NCBI RefSeq assembly: GCF_028554725.1
Contig: NC_071670.1
Coordinates: 73,817,001 to 73,881,000 of the forward strand
Reading direction: 5' to 3'
From: Zeugodacus cucurbitae
Lineage: Eukaryota; Arthropoda; Insecta; Diptera; Tephritidae
DNA: 64,000 nucleotides
Positions 34,439-49,200 of the stretch are shown here, piece by piece. The notes below the pieces were generated by a model. That model did no database searches. It was not told the origin of the DNA and was given only the letters and a program-made list of their open reading frames with translations. The stretch's first letter is position 1. Each line of letters begins with the position of its first letter. The position numbers and the translations under genes were made by a program.

Positions 34439-37400
34439 TTTTTTTTTATTTTCACTTTAATTTATAAAGTCAAGTTTTTCAATATTATACCAATTAAACT
34501 GAAAGATATTTCAAAAAGTAGGTGATTTATTTTACTTAAGATTTTATATAACTGTACAATTTGCACTAAACTCATGGAAGAATTCTCATAAAAACGCTGT
34601 CCACCTGTACCACTCATTCTTCAACGACACTCGCCTATGTCTCAGCAATTGTGAACTCATCTCGAAAACACCACAAAGCTATGTAAGCTGATTTCCATAA
34701 TTTTTGTCCCACAAGGTGCTATTCAATTAAAATCCACCCCTCGCAATGCCGGACAGTTCCCACCGCATTTTAAATGAGTTACAAGTATACCAGTTTTTCA
34801 TATTTCAGTAACATTAATTTCGTTAATTTTCGTAATTATCCGACGGCGACAATCCGCTGACCGCTGAACACCACTGCAGGTTGGCATTAAATGTTCGCGT
34901 CAACGATGCCAATCACTTTGTCTTATGCTAATTTGAATATTTCAACTTCCCTCAAGTGGAACCAGCGGTCAAGGCTGGTGGTGAATGGTAATGCAATGAG
35001 AGCCCGGAACGCGGAACACGCCACTTGGTTTACCGTAAAGATAAGGATCGCTGCACGATCACTTGAATGTCGCGTTGGTAGATAAACACTCTCGTATGCC
35101 GAACTCATTTCGTGTGATCCGCTAGTTGACAACGACATCGGGTGACATTCACGCACGCAGGGTGGGGAAATAAGTTGAAGTTAGAGCGACGCTAAGCGGC
35201 ACTTGTCGCTCGGAGAGTACTCGTATTGCTTTACAAATTGAATTTATTCCACCAGCGATTACACTTGTTTACGGACAAACATGTACATATATACATAGAA
35301 TGCAGAATGATTATTTGATAAACGAGCCCAATATATTCGGCGGTAAGTATATTGAATGGCTGTGGACATGTGGGAAAACCGTGTATGTTTGTAAGCAGCG
35401 CTCCAAATACTTTTCAATTAAATATAAGTATGTATGTATGTACGTGTTTGTTTGTGACGTAATTACTTCAAAGCGTTTGCCGGCACCTCTCCCTGCCCCC
35501 TCAATCATTAGTCACTGCGCGGGATATGCTTTGGCTAGCCCACGAGCACGCATTAAACCCATTGTAGCTGTGTTTGTGTGTGTGCTCCTCGTAACATGAG
35601 TGTGAGTGTGTGTCAAACTCGGCACTGGAGAGCCGGCAACGGCAACACAGGGATGATCCACCATAAAAATGAAAAATGTTCCATGTGCGAGGCGTGTGTA
35701 ATCGCGTATTTGTGATCCAATGTAAATACCGAGGATTCTGCGCCGTGAGTGGAAGTGTGTGTGGGTCCATTGCTTTCTATTTCGACACAGTTAAACGCAC
35801 AAAACAATTGCCACAGTTGTTGTACAGGTCCTGTTTACCGCATGTTTGATTATGGGACACCGAACTGGCACAATTAATTGTCTTTCATCTTTGATGAATT
35901 CGTTCCAGCGCAAACGTGAGATGATCGTGCCCGTGAGCATGGATAGTGCCGAATTTGAGCTCTTGAAATCAGCGGTCTCGGAAATGGGCGAGCACCGCCG
36001 AAGCAGAGGAGCCAAACGAAAGCATAACGAAAGTACAATAACGGAAAACAAAGCGAAAAGTAGACATATGTAGTCGTATGTATCTCCATATGCCACATAC
36101 ATATGTGTATGTGCAGGAGAGCCATACTAAGCAGCTATGTGTTATAAAGGAAACAAATGTGAAACAACTGTTGTCCAAATGTCCATAGACCAGATATTGC
36201 AACATTGCATAACACCAGTAGTGACGCGCCGAAGCCAGTATAATAAGAGCGACGACTCGACACCGTAGTGTCAATTGTTCCACAGTGATTATGCACAAGC
36301 CTTCCGAGAATCCTTCCGTTCTGCGAAAAAATCAGCGACTTGCCAACGGCCCGCTCTCGTCCATGTGAGAACCGCTTCACTGCCATCAGCCACGAAATCC
36401 GTCAACTGTTCAACAGTTATCGTTCCTGTGCAAACAAACGGCGGCAAAGGATCACCAAAACCGAAGCCACTGTTCACGAGTGTATTTCGAGCAATTAAGG
36501 CTGTGAATAGCCAAAGCAGAATGTTGGCGTCGACGGTGATGACGTCAGCGGCAGCAGCGAAAAATCACAAGTCTCGCTTGTCAATGTGCGTCCTCCTTAC
36601 AACTTGCCGAAGGAAGCATGTCCTTATCGCGGAGGCGGTTTGCACTTTGATCTGATTTGCTCAACGCCAAAACGACGATTTGTTTGCTCAACACGCGTCG
36701 ACAAATTACGCACATATCCTCGGACACAAACGACCAACACACGCACACCTACATACATGTGTGAGTTGACATACATATGTATGTTGTTATGTATGTATAT
36801 AGAGTATGTAGAGTATGTATAGCATTTGTATGCAAATACGAAAAAATCAGAGCGATTAGAATGTTTGGCTAACCTTGTCGCCCATTGTGTGCTCACATCC
36901 GAAATTGTAGTCGTATGTCAAATAGTGACACAGAAAAGGACATTCGCCAAACTAAACACCGAGCAAATGATTTTTCCAGTGAATCGTCAAGTTCTCCTAA
37001 TCATATCTTGCTCAGTGATAATAGTGTCGGACGAATACACACAGATTCATTGAAAGAATTGTGAAATAGTGCGCTGGTACTAAAAACAGCCGAAGGCCCT
37101 TGTTGCTAGCGCTGCTAAATATTCATTTGTCAAATAATTTATTATTGTACAAATTTCTTAAAAATAAAAAAAAAAATACGATTCGAATACGATCTCGAAA
37201 ATCGTCACATAATATATACATTCCTACATATGTATATACGTGTATGTACAGCATATTTGTGAAGAAATTTATGTTCAGATAAACGCAGATTTGTAAATCG
37301 TCAAACACAAGAGAATATTACAAAATAATAAATGATTAAGTACGCTTCATACATTTATAGAGCCAGATTTTTATTTAAATATACCTTTGGGACAAGCTTG

Positions 37401-37930
37401 TGGTCCTATTTGTGGTATAAGTATATATGTTTTCGGTTCTAGAAAGGTCTAGATGTCTTGTGTTTGTAATGTGACAATCGATATAAGAAAACCCATTCAA
37501 GACATTCAGTTACTACAGTCGACAAAACGATGAAAGAATGTTATTGTATAATACATTAAATAATATTATTTTCATTTTTTTTCTTAAATAAACGTTCAAA
37601 TCAAAACAACACAGCTCACATATAGTTATAGACCCAATATATTTAGTATAGACTTTATGCCGAATATATGAGTCAAATTCTATATTTTCTTAATAAAATT
37701 TCATGGAAACAAGTTATTGAGTACAGAGCTTTCTCTAGCCCCAATGTAACCAATATATAAATAAAGAAATTGACTTTGCTCCAATCCCTACAGCCACATT
37801 GCGGACATGCGAGTCTACATAGACACATATGTATGTACGTGTTATCAGCCATTTCATTGGTGTCACATATCCAGAAATAAATTTTTAAATTCTATACAAA
37901 ATGTTGTGAAGGTATTAATATAAATATAAA
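34439..37930. other. Non-coding stretch, no gene recognised
   Basis: It opens with a T-run. A plus-strand donor-like TTCGGCG|GTAAGTATA (GTAAGT from 35343) and frames at 35300-35599 and 36275-36655 plus occur, without domains. Microsatellites of TATGTA type lie at 35430-35442, 36075-36105, 36750-36825 and 37205-37255. Confidence 0.45.
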
Positions 37931-37972
37931 TACATACGTATGTATGTATGTATGTAAGTATATGTATGTCGC
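37931..37972. repeat. (GTAT)n microsatellite cluster
   Basis: TACATACGTATGTATGTATG followed by further TATGTA units, an imperfect tetranucleotide repeat of the kind scattered throughout the window. Confidence 0.85.
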
Positions 37973-38093
37973 ATTTGAAATTTATACAAAATTTTACTCC
38001 AAATTCATACAACGGTGTATGCGTTCATAGTGTAGCATGCTCGCTTCTCCATTTTAGAGGCGAAAATCTATTTTAATTTACAGTAAACACAAA

Positions 38094-38560
38094 ACTCCGA
38101 AAACAATGGAGCAGCAACCGTCAGAGAGCAACAAAACGAAGTCCTCCGAAGCTGCAAAAGCATTCATTGGAATTGAATTAACAATTACAGCAACCGGTTA
38201 TTGTTGGACAAGTGGACACAGGCACAAAAACAAAAAAACAGAAACAAATATTTTGAAAAGCCATTGTACAAAAGTACACGAAGAAGGGTTGTGTTATTTA
38301 GAATTGACTGGAGTCACTCGAGTTTGGGTGGAATGCGTATGTACATGGGTAACAGTTAACCATGCAACTGCAAAAGCAAATATGCGCAACTCCCACACTC
38401 CCACACAACTCCGCTTGGAGAGTAGTTCGTCAACATCCTCGCTTAAAGCTTCCAGGCCCTGCACGAATGGTAGCATAATCTCTACAAAACTTCAATATAT
38501 TCTTTTTTCGAGATTTATGATCTTTGACATCAACTATATTCTTTAAAAAGTATACATAAG
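38094..38560 (+). CDS. Doubtful single-exon candidate with 146-codon frame
   Basis: A plus-strand acceptor-like TTTTAATTTACAG ends at 38093 and a donor-like ATAAG|GTTAGTATT begins at 38561. Between them a frame of 146 codons (38106-38546) opens with ATG in a good context (AACAATGG). The product is Ser/Thr/Lys-rich, begins MEQQPSESNKTKSSEAAK, and has no domain I recognise. The coincidence of start context, frame and splice-like edges makes it worth a look, but weak splice sites of this quality are common in AT-rich fly DNA, and a non-coding exon or pure chance is more likely. Confidence 0.15.
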
Positions 38561-40263
38561 GTTAGTATTTTATTATATAAAATAAAAATCGAGCTTGCAA
38601 TCGAATTCAGTCCTGTCTTTAGTGTTTGAACATTTTCATTACAAATTATAAATTTTTATAGTGTTGGTCCCATTCTCGCCTCTTTTTTTAAGGTTTGGTT
38701 TGAACATTATTAGACATATGACCATGGAGCCGAAATCAATCCAAAGGTACCGCGCCCTTTCAGTTCCGTGGTTAAAGGATCTGCTGCTTGGCGAATAATA
38801 TTTACACCTAAAATAAGGCACAAAGTGACAATTACGAATTTGACAAACTTTAGGAAAACCTGAAGAATTCAGTAAAATAGATTTCAGAAAAGTAAAAGCC
38901 TTCCGACCACAATACAAAATGTCTCTCTATATGAAGACTCTAAATTACCGAAATACCTAACCACAATTTGACGAAGCATAATACAATACATATATTATTC
39001 GCCCACAAATATATTCAAAGTCTCGTCAGCAGACTTGCACTTTCATTGTTTTTCTTTCGGCCACATTCCATGCACATTTCCTGTTCCTGTTCCTGTTGTT
39101 GCCACCATTCGCAATCTGTTTGTCACGCGCTCTCTCTGCGCCGGTTGCGCTTTTGTCGTTTCATCGCTTCGCCGATTCCATTGTGGAATCCATTCTAACC
39201 CACTGGCCGAGCCGTATCCGCTGTTTAGCTGACGCCAAACCTATTTCTGGCATGTTAATCACCAATCAATATTGAAAACCATTTCCTTGATTAAAAATGT
39301 ATCCCTCCGCGGCTGTGTGGCATGCCGGCTTGCGACGCGTCGCCGCCCCTTCCCAAGTGCCCGCAATACGGGTCAATATTTGCAGTGCTGGCGTTGGCAC
39401 ACTTGCAACCAGACCACACGACATATGCATGTACATATGTACATGCTTGTATGTGATTTAGCAAGCTCAAGTCCTTAGGTCAGAAAATGTATGAAAATAT
39501 TTTTATAACACACATGTACATGTACATATATAGTATGTCTCCAATCGAGTGGGAATGAATAACGGTTTAAAAATTTATCAAAAACTAGCAACCGGAAGCT
39601 GGAGTCATGCTTGGTCAGTTGAACCATTGAAGAATCTCGGTACAATGAATTTTGAAATGTAAATTTTGTAAAAAAAATTTCACTTCAAACAACTGCTGTA
39701 GAAAGCTAAAAAAATGTTTTGGAATATAGCTGATGTTGTTACGTCTTTCGAATTGAAGAAGTTTGAATGACTTGAAGTGCGTGACATATGTATATATGTA
39801 TGAGAGCACATTCTATTGTTTACTTAGAGACTTACATACATGCGTGTATAAATAATACGAGTATTGTGGCTGCATGCCCCGAATTTTCGAACATGCGACA
39901 ACGATATCCATTAGTAGATGACGGCGTAAAACGTGGCTACAGCGATGACTGTGTCGAGTGTGAGCCCAAATCGACGTTAGCGACGACGGCTGCGGCGACA
40001 TCACATGTGATTGACAGGCAATGACAAGTGATTTTGTTGCTATTGTGCAGCCCCAAACGCCGCGGAGCCTCGTATGGTCCGGGGTCTGCATTCACCTCAC
40101 TGCTCGAGACTAATTGTGTCGTCAAAATACAATTTTGACATTATTCGCTTTTAAAAATGCTGAGCAGCAGCGCCAACGCCGCCCGCACCCACAGCCTCTG
40201 GGATAAGTACCTTCACGCCTGCTACTGATGGGGCCACATACTCACATGAACATATGTGTGGAA
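38561..40263. other. Non-coding stretch, no gene recognised
   Basis: AT-rich with a Pro/His/Ser-type chance frame at 38968-39232 plus. TACATG/TATGTA microsatellite traces lie at 39420-39450 and 39508-39530. Confidence 0.45.
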
Positions 40264-40276
40264 GGGGGGGGGGGGG
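40264..40276. repeat. Poly-G run of 13
   Basis: Thirteen consecutive G bases. Runs this long are rare in fly DNA and are prone to length error in sequencing. Confidence 0.9.
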
Positions 40277-43200
40277 AGAATGACGATGACGCCGCGATTT
40301 GCTGTTTGCCTTTTGTCAACAAGACTGGTGCGCCGAGCATTTAATTTAATAAATTAACATTTGCCGCATTTTTCTTCGCTTTTTAAGTGATTTTACTTAA
40401 AGCATTTGACAATTATGACAATTTGACAATCTGTCTTTCAAAATCAGTCGTTTGTGGTATTTTGTTTGTTATGGATTTGTAAATGTTTATGCAGTTTTGT
40501 CATTTGGTTGCGTCGACTTGAGAATTCTTTGACACTTGCTTGTGTGAGTGTTCAACATTTTTCCACAATGTTATATTATATTAATACATATGAGCAATGT
40601 TTTTATATGTATGTATGTATATGTATATCTTACATATGTACATATGTATGTTTAACAAATCGAATCAGGCTGCAGTTCGGTGCTGACGGTACATCCGGAC
40701 ACACATACATATCTGGGGACACTTGAAACACTCTCCTTTAACCACAAGCTATAAGCAGAATGATTAGTAGAATATTTACATCCATTTAACTATGGCATTT
40801 TCATATTCTTTATTTCCGTTTGAGGACCCATCTTCCAAAAGATCGTTTCAAAATCTTATGGGAAATCAAAATTAATATACTAAAATAGAAAAGGTCCACT
40901 GATACATAGTATAAGTATTTCCTGAAAATTCAAATCATATTTGAAATTGGCATGTGAGTCACTCCAGTTCCCAAAAACGAATTAATTTACTTTTTCTTTG
41001 AATTTTTGTTTACGGAAAAATATAAAAGTTTTGGAGCGCTTAAGTTTTGTATTTTTTCGATTTTATGCTCTCTAACATGTGAACTTATTGGCGAGACCAA
41101 TACGTGAACAGCGTCCACGGCGTTACGGCATTGCAACATTTTAAAATCTCGTATTTTACTTTTACGACATTCTTCGCTGCCGCCAGACACACAGCAAACA
41201 GAAAATAAACAAAACACGGCCAAAAAGTGCCCACAATGCGCCACCTGCTCTATGTCAATTGGCGCCTCTTGCCGTAATAGCCAAACACTCATGGACATAA
41301 TACACCCAGCCACATACATACATACATACTTACCCTCACATCTAAACACATGTGTACGAGCATTGATCAGTCATCAACGCTCGATCGCAGCCAGAAATAG
41401 GCGCAACAGTGATAAACAATTGTGGAAAGGGGGAAGCGAGTGATATACATTCCGACAAACTTACGAATGACTTGAATTATAATCTTAAACCTATATATGT
41501 ACATATGTATGTATATGCGTGTGGCGAAATGCATTCGCTGCTTAATTTCGTATGTTTGTGTGTATGTATGTATGTGTCCTTTCTAAGAGCTTGTAATTGC
41601 AATTCTTCATTGTGGCCATTAAAAGTGGACGGTGGGTGCGGTGCAGTCGAGATACGCTCAACGGGGCAGGTGGTTTATGGTGCAAAACCACCGACCGTCG
41701 CGTAACTGGACTTTGTGGCCAGCCGGCCCAGCGTCAGTCGAACCGATTCTAATAGCAAAGTGTGTCGGTTTTCAGCTTGTTGCAGCCGTCACTTGGCGTG
41801 CCACCGCACAGCCATCACACCAAAGTAATCTGTAACAATAATAACGGCAATAGCCCTGCGAAGCAACAATCGTACGGGTAATTATGTAAATGAGGCTCGC
41901 AGCTACCAACGTTCTTGCGGTAGCAAAGCCACGCCATTGCAGCCAATAGTTGGCGTAGGTGCTTCCGTATTTCGCTCAAATACTCGTACTTATATGTTTA
42001 TATGTACATATGTATATGCATAATAAAAATTATAAAAAACTCGTCAAAAAAAACGGTTTCCATTTACTAGAAATTCCATCTGAAATCCAACTATATAGAA
42101 AAGCACAAGACTTGTTCGAATTGTAGAATGAGTTTCTAATTGGTTATTCTATTACACATATAGCTTGCTCAATAGTCCAACTAAATGTGTTGTTTTTGCT
42201 TATCTTTGAACCTTTGAACCGCCACGAGTCTATTAAGTTTCTGACCGAAGTCTGACATTTATCATCTCATAGGACGTCAACTCGTTCAAAATAGCAGTTG
42301 TTTGTATAGAAGCAAATTAGTTGGACGACTAGTTAAAATTGCGGTCCACATTAGATCTAAAGTGGTTCACAACTAGTTGACTGCACTGCAGGGTTGTGGT
42401 ATAAATATTTAAGCAGACTAATTTTCTTTTGTGTACTCCTGGCAGAGTCGAAAATTTAATATATTCCTAAATGGAGCCATAAAAATCATAATTCACCTTT
42501 AGCACTTTCTTGTTTGTGGATGCGCAGAATTTCTTACAACATCCCAACCCCACTAGCATGCCCCTTTGTTCGGCGGGTCATCGGTTTTTATTTTTACCTA
42601 AACTTTTTTTATGAAAACTTTGGGCTTTTTATGTTTTTGGACCGTTGAAAGTTTTACACCATATTGAATGAAATGAGAGGAGAGCTACTCTTCTATAAAC
42701 CCAGCGAGCAGCAGCATCCTCTGGAAAAATAATAAAGTTCAGTTTCATTTTCGTTTCAATTTGGTGAAAATAAAGCAACAAATTACTTGTGTATATAATA
42801 TAATAAGCACCTGCATTTATTGTTTACCGCCATTTCAACAATCCACTTTTGTGTGGTCCAAAACGTCGCTGAGTAAGAAACTTCCTAATTAAGCTCATTG
42901 AAAATCGCAAAAACAATAGAGCTTGCTGCACAGACGTCGCCACTTAAAACCACAGCAACAAAATTGAGACACACAACATAATGGTCAGCGAACCGAAATA
43001 TTAAATATGGATTGGATTATGAAATTAGAGAAAATGGCGTTGCTTAAACGGATCGGAACTTATACCTACTCTCAGTATCCTATGATTCCAAGAAATTATT
43101 TTGGGGATATTTTGGTCAAGACTTGGTTAAAAATACTTAAGGAAAGAAAACTCACAGCTCACAGGGGAGAAATTAATACATATAGGCTTCTTCTAGCTGT

Positions 43201-46200
43201 TCTGTCTTGATATACTAAGGATTCCGTTCATATTGAACACATCATTGTCTCATGAAAGATAACCATTATTCTCCCAAATTATCCAACAGAAGACAATTTT
43301 ATGACGCATATACAATTTTATAAGCAATAAATGCGCTTGTGAAATCTTATCCTTTGCCGAGTCGAAAGTTTATCCCCTTCGTCCACGAAAGCGCCCTCGT
43401 TCGGCGCATTTTCATTTTCAATGAACTCTGCGGAATTCGTCGTTGCGAAAGAAGGCGACAAATTGTTTATTATATTTTCAAAAATTAGAAAATCCATACT
43501 GAAATGACCAGCATATAGCGAAGAAGGCTTAGCACTGAGCAAGAGAGAAACAGTTCTATGACAAGGCGTTTTCCATTTACGCAAAAGTTTGCAATTAACT
43601 ATTAAACAGGGACACAGGGACAGTGAGTCTTGATGAAATGGATGCTATGAAAAAATCGTCTGCTCATTAAATATAACAACGCTTTACGACCGCTTTGGGA
43701 TAACGACAATGGCTAAAAGGGTTCATTACGACTTGAACAGTTTTAAAACGGTTAACTTAGCTATTGACTTTGAGAAAAACGCTGCGAAAAATTTGCGGAC
43801 ATAATGCAGTTTATGTTTTTAACGGTAATATTGTTGTAAAACCCTTCGCTTGTAAGACTGTGGCCTTCAAAGGGTGACATGTTCTAAATGGAAATGATGT
43901 TGGGTTCAGAACACAGTATTTTTTCGGTGATATAATATATAATGCAAAAGTTCTTAAAATTATGAGCGCATGTTTTAAAGCGAATAAATAATTATGGAAA
44001 TTAGGAATTTAAGGTGTGATCTAAAGCATATTCCTTCTACAATGTCAATAATTAATAACTTGTTACTCAAAGCAAGTGAATTTCCGAAGTTTCACTCGAC
44101 CTCAATGGCATTTAACGGTTCTTTAACAATTCAACTGTTTATGCGAGAATTCCATTAATTTATTTATAATTAAATATCGCTTGCTTTGGTCACATTAAAA
44201 ATCATATAAATCAACGAGCCGTCGCGTGGAGTGAACGAAGTGCGTTCAAATGAGCACTTACAGCATTAACATTCCACCTCGGACGCATTGTGAGTTGAGC
44301 ATCGTTGAGGGTGAGTCACATTTCGTCCTCTTACTCTTCGTTCAAACTCAAATAAGATTTGCCAAACGCTAAAGACGTTATGCTGTACCTTGTGGTTGCT
44401 GGTCCGAGGTGGAGGAAGGAGACCAAACTTTAAAGAAACCTAATTGATTGAAAAATGTATGCTCGGGGGTGTTGTTTTCGCTGCTTTTATTTTGCTGACG
44501 CTCTTTCATCCTCAAAGAAAACATTCTTTTTTATATTTCATTCAGGCGCTCCTGGGCGTTTGACCTTTCTTGTTGCGCTTTTGAAGCCGACCACAGAATC
44601 TGTGGACAAGAGACAGGCGTCCGACAACCGACGACAGGGAAACAGTCGTCCTCCAGTGCCTCAAGTTGCTGACTGCGGAATTTGCCGTGGCAAGGGGGAG
44701 AGTACCAAGCACTGCATACTTTTATGCGCGAAAGTAATAGATTATGATTTTACATTTAACTTTAGTTTGCCGGATTTTTTCGGCTTTTATAATTCATGTC
44801 AGTCGGCTAATGGCTGTGTGTTTTTCGGCCCTTTGGTCGCTCGAGGGTGGCAATCTCTTATAAATCTGTTTAAAACACAAATTATGTTCTGCGGTTTGTT
44901 TATTTGATTTACAAGTTGTAGTTAAATTATTTAAGCACATTTCGGCGTAAATCATACCTTATTTAATTGCGAAACGTAAGCGACAGACTTTCCTTATTCC
45001 GTATTCCGTTTCATCGCTTGACTAGCGCCCGCAAGCGCCGCTCTCTTTCGCCGCGATTTAAATTGAAATTTGATTAATGTTTACACACATCGTCAACACC
45101 GAGAGCAAGGAAGTGATTTAATTGCGCAGAAAATAGGGCGAAGGAAATTGAATTTAAGTGCTCACAAATGCAGTGCGTTACAGGTCGCAGCAGACCAAAG
45201 GTTGTAGTGAAGTCAGATCACTTTTATGAATAAACATCGTGAAGCGTTTATTTTCTCAAGCGAATTATATACATATATTCATAAAAGGAAGTTCTATGAG
45301 AAATCTTAAGAATCGTAATATTAATGAACCCTTCAGTTTAGGTGTAAGTTGGTTGTTGTTGCGTTTGGTTAATTGGCCCGCTGTGCAGCGCCGGAACATA
45401 CGCCATGTTGCGTACAAATCGTAATTAAATTTGAATTTAAGCAGTTTTAATTGTGTAGCATACTTTTAGGCACCATTTGAGAATGCCGCGTAATAGCCGA
45501 CATGCGGAGTGGGAACAGTTTGAACAGCAACACGAACACACACACAATTCGCTGCTCTGGCACAGAGAACATGGAAAGAAGTTATTTGCGTTAAGTGCCC
45601 TCGGCTGGGAAAGCGCCATCAAAGGGAGGCAGCGCTTAATTTGCGTCAACTGCTGCGGCACAGCGACGCGCGTTTGTGTTTAATTAGACGCACACAAACC
45701 AATTAATCAATTCGGAATTGCTGTCACCCCCATTTCACCAACTGCGAAAGCAAAATTATGCACTTTTTCTCGCATGGAGCCTTTATGTAGAGCCCGCCAC
45801 CCGGCCGGGGCTGGCGCTGGTAAATGGCGTAAAGTGTCAATGTCAAAAGCGATTCTTTACGCTAGAAATACACCAGTCACCAACGACAACAACAGCAACA
45901 AATTTAAAGAAATATAAATAAAATCTTGTTAACACGCCATTCATCACTTCGCCAAGGCCCTTGCCACCGCTGAGGCCTGAGCTCGTAACGCGTGTTGGCA
46001 TTTCTGCTGGACTGATTTGGCTGCAATAAAGTCCCGCAGAATACGCGTACTCTTAGCACTAACAACTCCACGATGTGGTACTGTTCATATTTTTGCTGTT
46101 GTTGCTTTTGGCTAACCCAAATTGCACTGTAGACAAATTGATGTCATTAATTAAAAGTACAAAATTACAAAAACTTAAGTGCGACGAATCACCCCGATAA

Positions 46201-49200
46201 CGCCCCATACAAGCACGTCCGGGGAGTGAGTTTCTCAAACAGCTTTGAGTTGTTGACTTGGCCGAGGCGGAGAAAGAGAGTTCCACGAGCACAGCACTCG
46301 GACAAGTATCAATTACTAGACCGCAGAAACAATTCACTCTGCCTAGACAAACGAGCCAAAGGGTTAGCGAGGCGTTTCAATCGATATCTTGTGGCGGATA
46401 TTTGATATTTCTTGATTGTTTGTTTTAACTCGATTGCTCTGCGGCAATTAGAGCTGCATGACCAGCCATGGTTTGCGATTTCCTCCGGTATGGAGCATTC
46501 TCTGTTGGTATGGACCAAACAAAACAATACTGTTGACATTTCCCAACTTATTTTGATCAAAATTTACTTACATCTTCTCTTCCTGGGTAATGAATACCAC
46601 ATTTGTGTGAATATGAAGCAAGTGCGAATATTTTCAATTGCAATTTTTCCCCCAAAATCTTTCTCGTCCAATTTGCATTCATTATCTCGATTATCTCTTG
46701 AGTTACCGTGTCAATAGACGAGCTAATAGAAAGACAGCCAAAAGTGGGTTCTAACTATTTCAAAAACCAATCACTTAAATAAAACCACTTCGCGCAAATA
46801 ACTGTAAATCGAACAAAATAATGCACAATTGCCAGAGTCTGAAGACCGACCCCACCCCATGCATACATTTGGTATTCCACCTGCGGCGATAACTTTCACA
46901 TAAAACTGAGCTTTAACGCTCAGGGGTAACCCTTTCGCAGCTTTCGAGCTTGTCACTCACACAAGTGGTGAACAGCAGTTATCATAAATAAAGCGAGGCG
47001 AGGGACGTGAAAATACGCAAATGAAATGTTGCCGAAATCAACGATGACGCTTGAGCACTTCTGGGGCCCTTCGGCCCTCATCTGGTGCGAACGATTACAC
47101 TTTATCTTTGCCACGCCATTTATGGCCACTTTAAGGACATTTTGATTGTCGAATTGCTCGAGTATGTTAAATATGTGCACACGGAACCACACATTTCGTG
47201 GATTTTTATGACGACCGGTGTGAGCTGGATGAGGATGAGGGTGGACGCTCCGAACCCCAGCAACCGCACTTGTTGTTGGTAGCCAAACCCGAATTAATCA
47301 ATCCATTACATATTTATGGTATGTAAATGGGCATAATTTTGCCATCAGCTGTCAACGATGCTAATATATTTGCTTAGTTATACGATGCCCTAGCATTCGT
47401 GCATTAGTAGCGAGTGAAAATGAGAAAAAAAACGAAAAATAAAAATATGTGAAAACAATATGTTCCATTCTGCATGGAGTTGTGCCACTTTTGGGTATGT
47501 TTCTAGCGATTTTATTAGGAAAACACCTTTTCTTCAGTGTGAAGCGAAATGGAAAAAGTTTTTGAAAATTTTCAGTTAAAAATGCTTTGATGAAAAAGTG
47601 AGGCCGAACTATGCTATGCGAATCACACACATTCACATAAAAAGTATTTGCTTGAAATAATGAAAATATATGCGCTTTAGAGCTGAGAGGTATCCCGCTG
47701 TTATTTTTTTTTACAAGATTAGCACGTGGCCTGGATTCGAGCAACGAAATTTGCCTAACTAAAATCTAACAAACAACAACAAATGCGAGATAGAAGCGAA
47801 AAACCAATAAAGCATCGGTCATAAACAATGTTGTCGCGTGTGCGCGTCGCCGCCGTCAAAGGTTCCACCGCTTGGCGGCGCGTTATTAACTTGTCATATT
47901 GAGACATAAAATGGTTCAACGCATTCCATAACTTTCTCTGAACTTTCCGTGGAATCCGCGTTGAGCGAAAAAATCAAAAAAAAGGGGCAGCAAATGCTGA
48001 AAAATTACTTTTGTACGCTTTGTGGCATGTTTATGCGCCCGCCCGCCCGTTGGAATGTCGTCTTCTCCACCCTCATCTCGAACAATAAAGCAAATTTGTT
48101 GTCATTAGATCTACGATAAGCTCTCGACGACGTTCTGCAAGGCCATCACGCCGCCGCGGCAGTGGTTGAGCGGTGAGTTTTCTTTGTCATCAAAATGTTT
48201 TATTGAAATCTAAAATATGGCAGAAGCCAACAGTCAAATCGCTACTGTAAGCAGGACATTTCGTAATTGGGAAATCACTTTTATGTCCACAGAGTAGCTT
48301 TGTTCGAATTGAGTTCATTCAATAAAACTCCACCAACCCCGTTCTTAAGCTCTCGCTGTTATTTTAACGATTTAACGGATATTCTTTGGTTTTAATTTCC
48401 TTTTTAATCTAGAGATCAAATGCAAATGGCTTGAAAAGATTCAATCGCCATCTGGAAATTACACGATTATTGTTATTGTCCCCATATAAGGAAGGGTACC
48501 GGTTACGTGACGAAAACAAGTGATTGTAGTAGTTTGGAATGATATATGTTACTGGTTACATAATATTAATGATTATTAAGTGGCCAGAGGTAGCACACCA
48601 TAAGATGTTGGTCCGATTCCAGTGTCTGATCATCTTTGAAACAGATTATTCTGCTATGAAAAACCTACTTCCAAAGCCATCAGCTCTTCTGAGCTTCTAG
48701 TACAGGTGGAAAAGCGACTTTAAGGACCGCCCGTGAGACTAGAAACAACTTAACGGGATAGAAGTATACATATAATACATATAATACATGCATGTATGTG
48801 GAATTTTAAATTAAATACGTTTCTGAGAAGCAACAAAGCAGTTATTTCAGCATTATTTATCTTTTATTCCGAACAACGGCAGCAGTACAATAAATTCTAC
48901 AACAGCATCTGCTGCAGAAGTCCAAAAAATTTACAACTGAAATAACCGCAGACCGCAGCAAACAACAGACCAATACCGAAAAACAATTTCACATTCATAT
49001 TTCAAACGTTATGACACCCCGGGGATGTGATGTGAGTGGTGGCCACTGCCTAAGCTTTAGTACCTTTCTTGCAGCCCTCCCCCGCGCGCCACCTCACTGG
49101 CGACCATTACAAATGCGCAACTAACGAATATCGATGTGAAAATGCCCGATTTCGAGTGACCAAAGTGTTCGGCAAGGGAAGGAGGGGAGCGCCAACTATC

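Noticed and set aside
44455..44907. 150-codon frame, plus strand, with CGICRGKGESTKHC resembling a zinc knuckle
   Set aside because: The Cys/His spacing does not match a CCHC knuckle or a C2H2 finger, and the rest is T-rich hydrophobic sequence.
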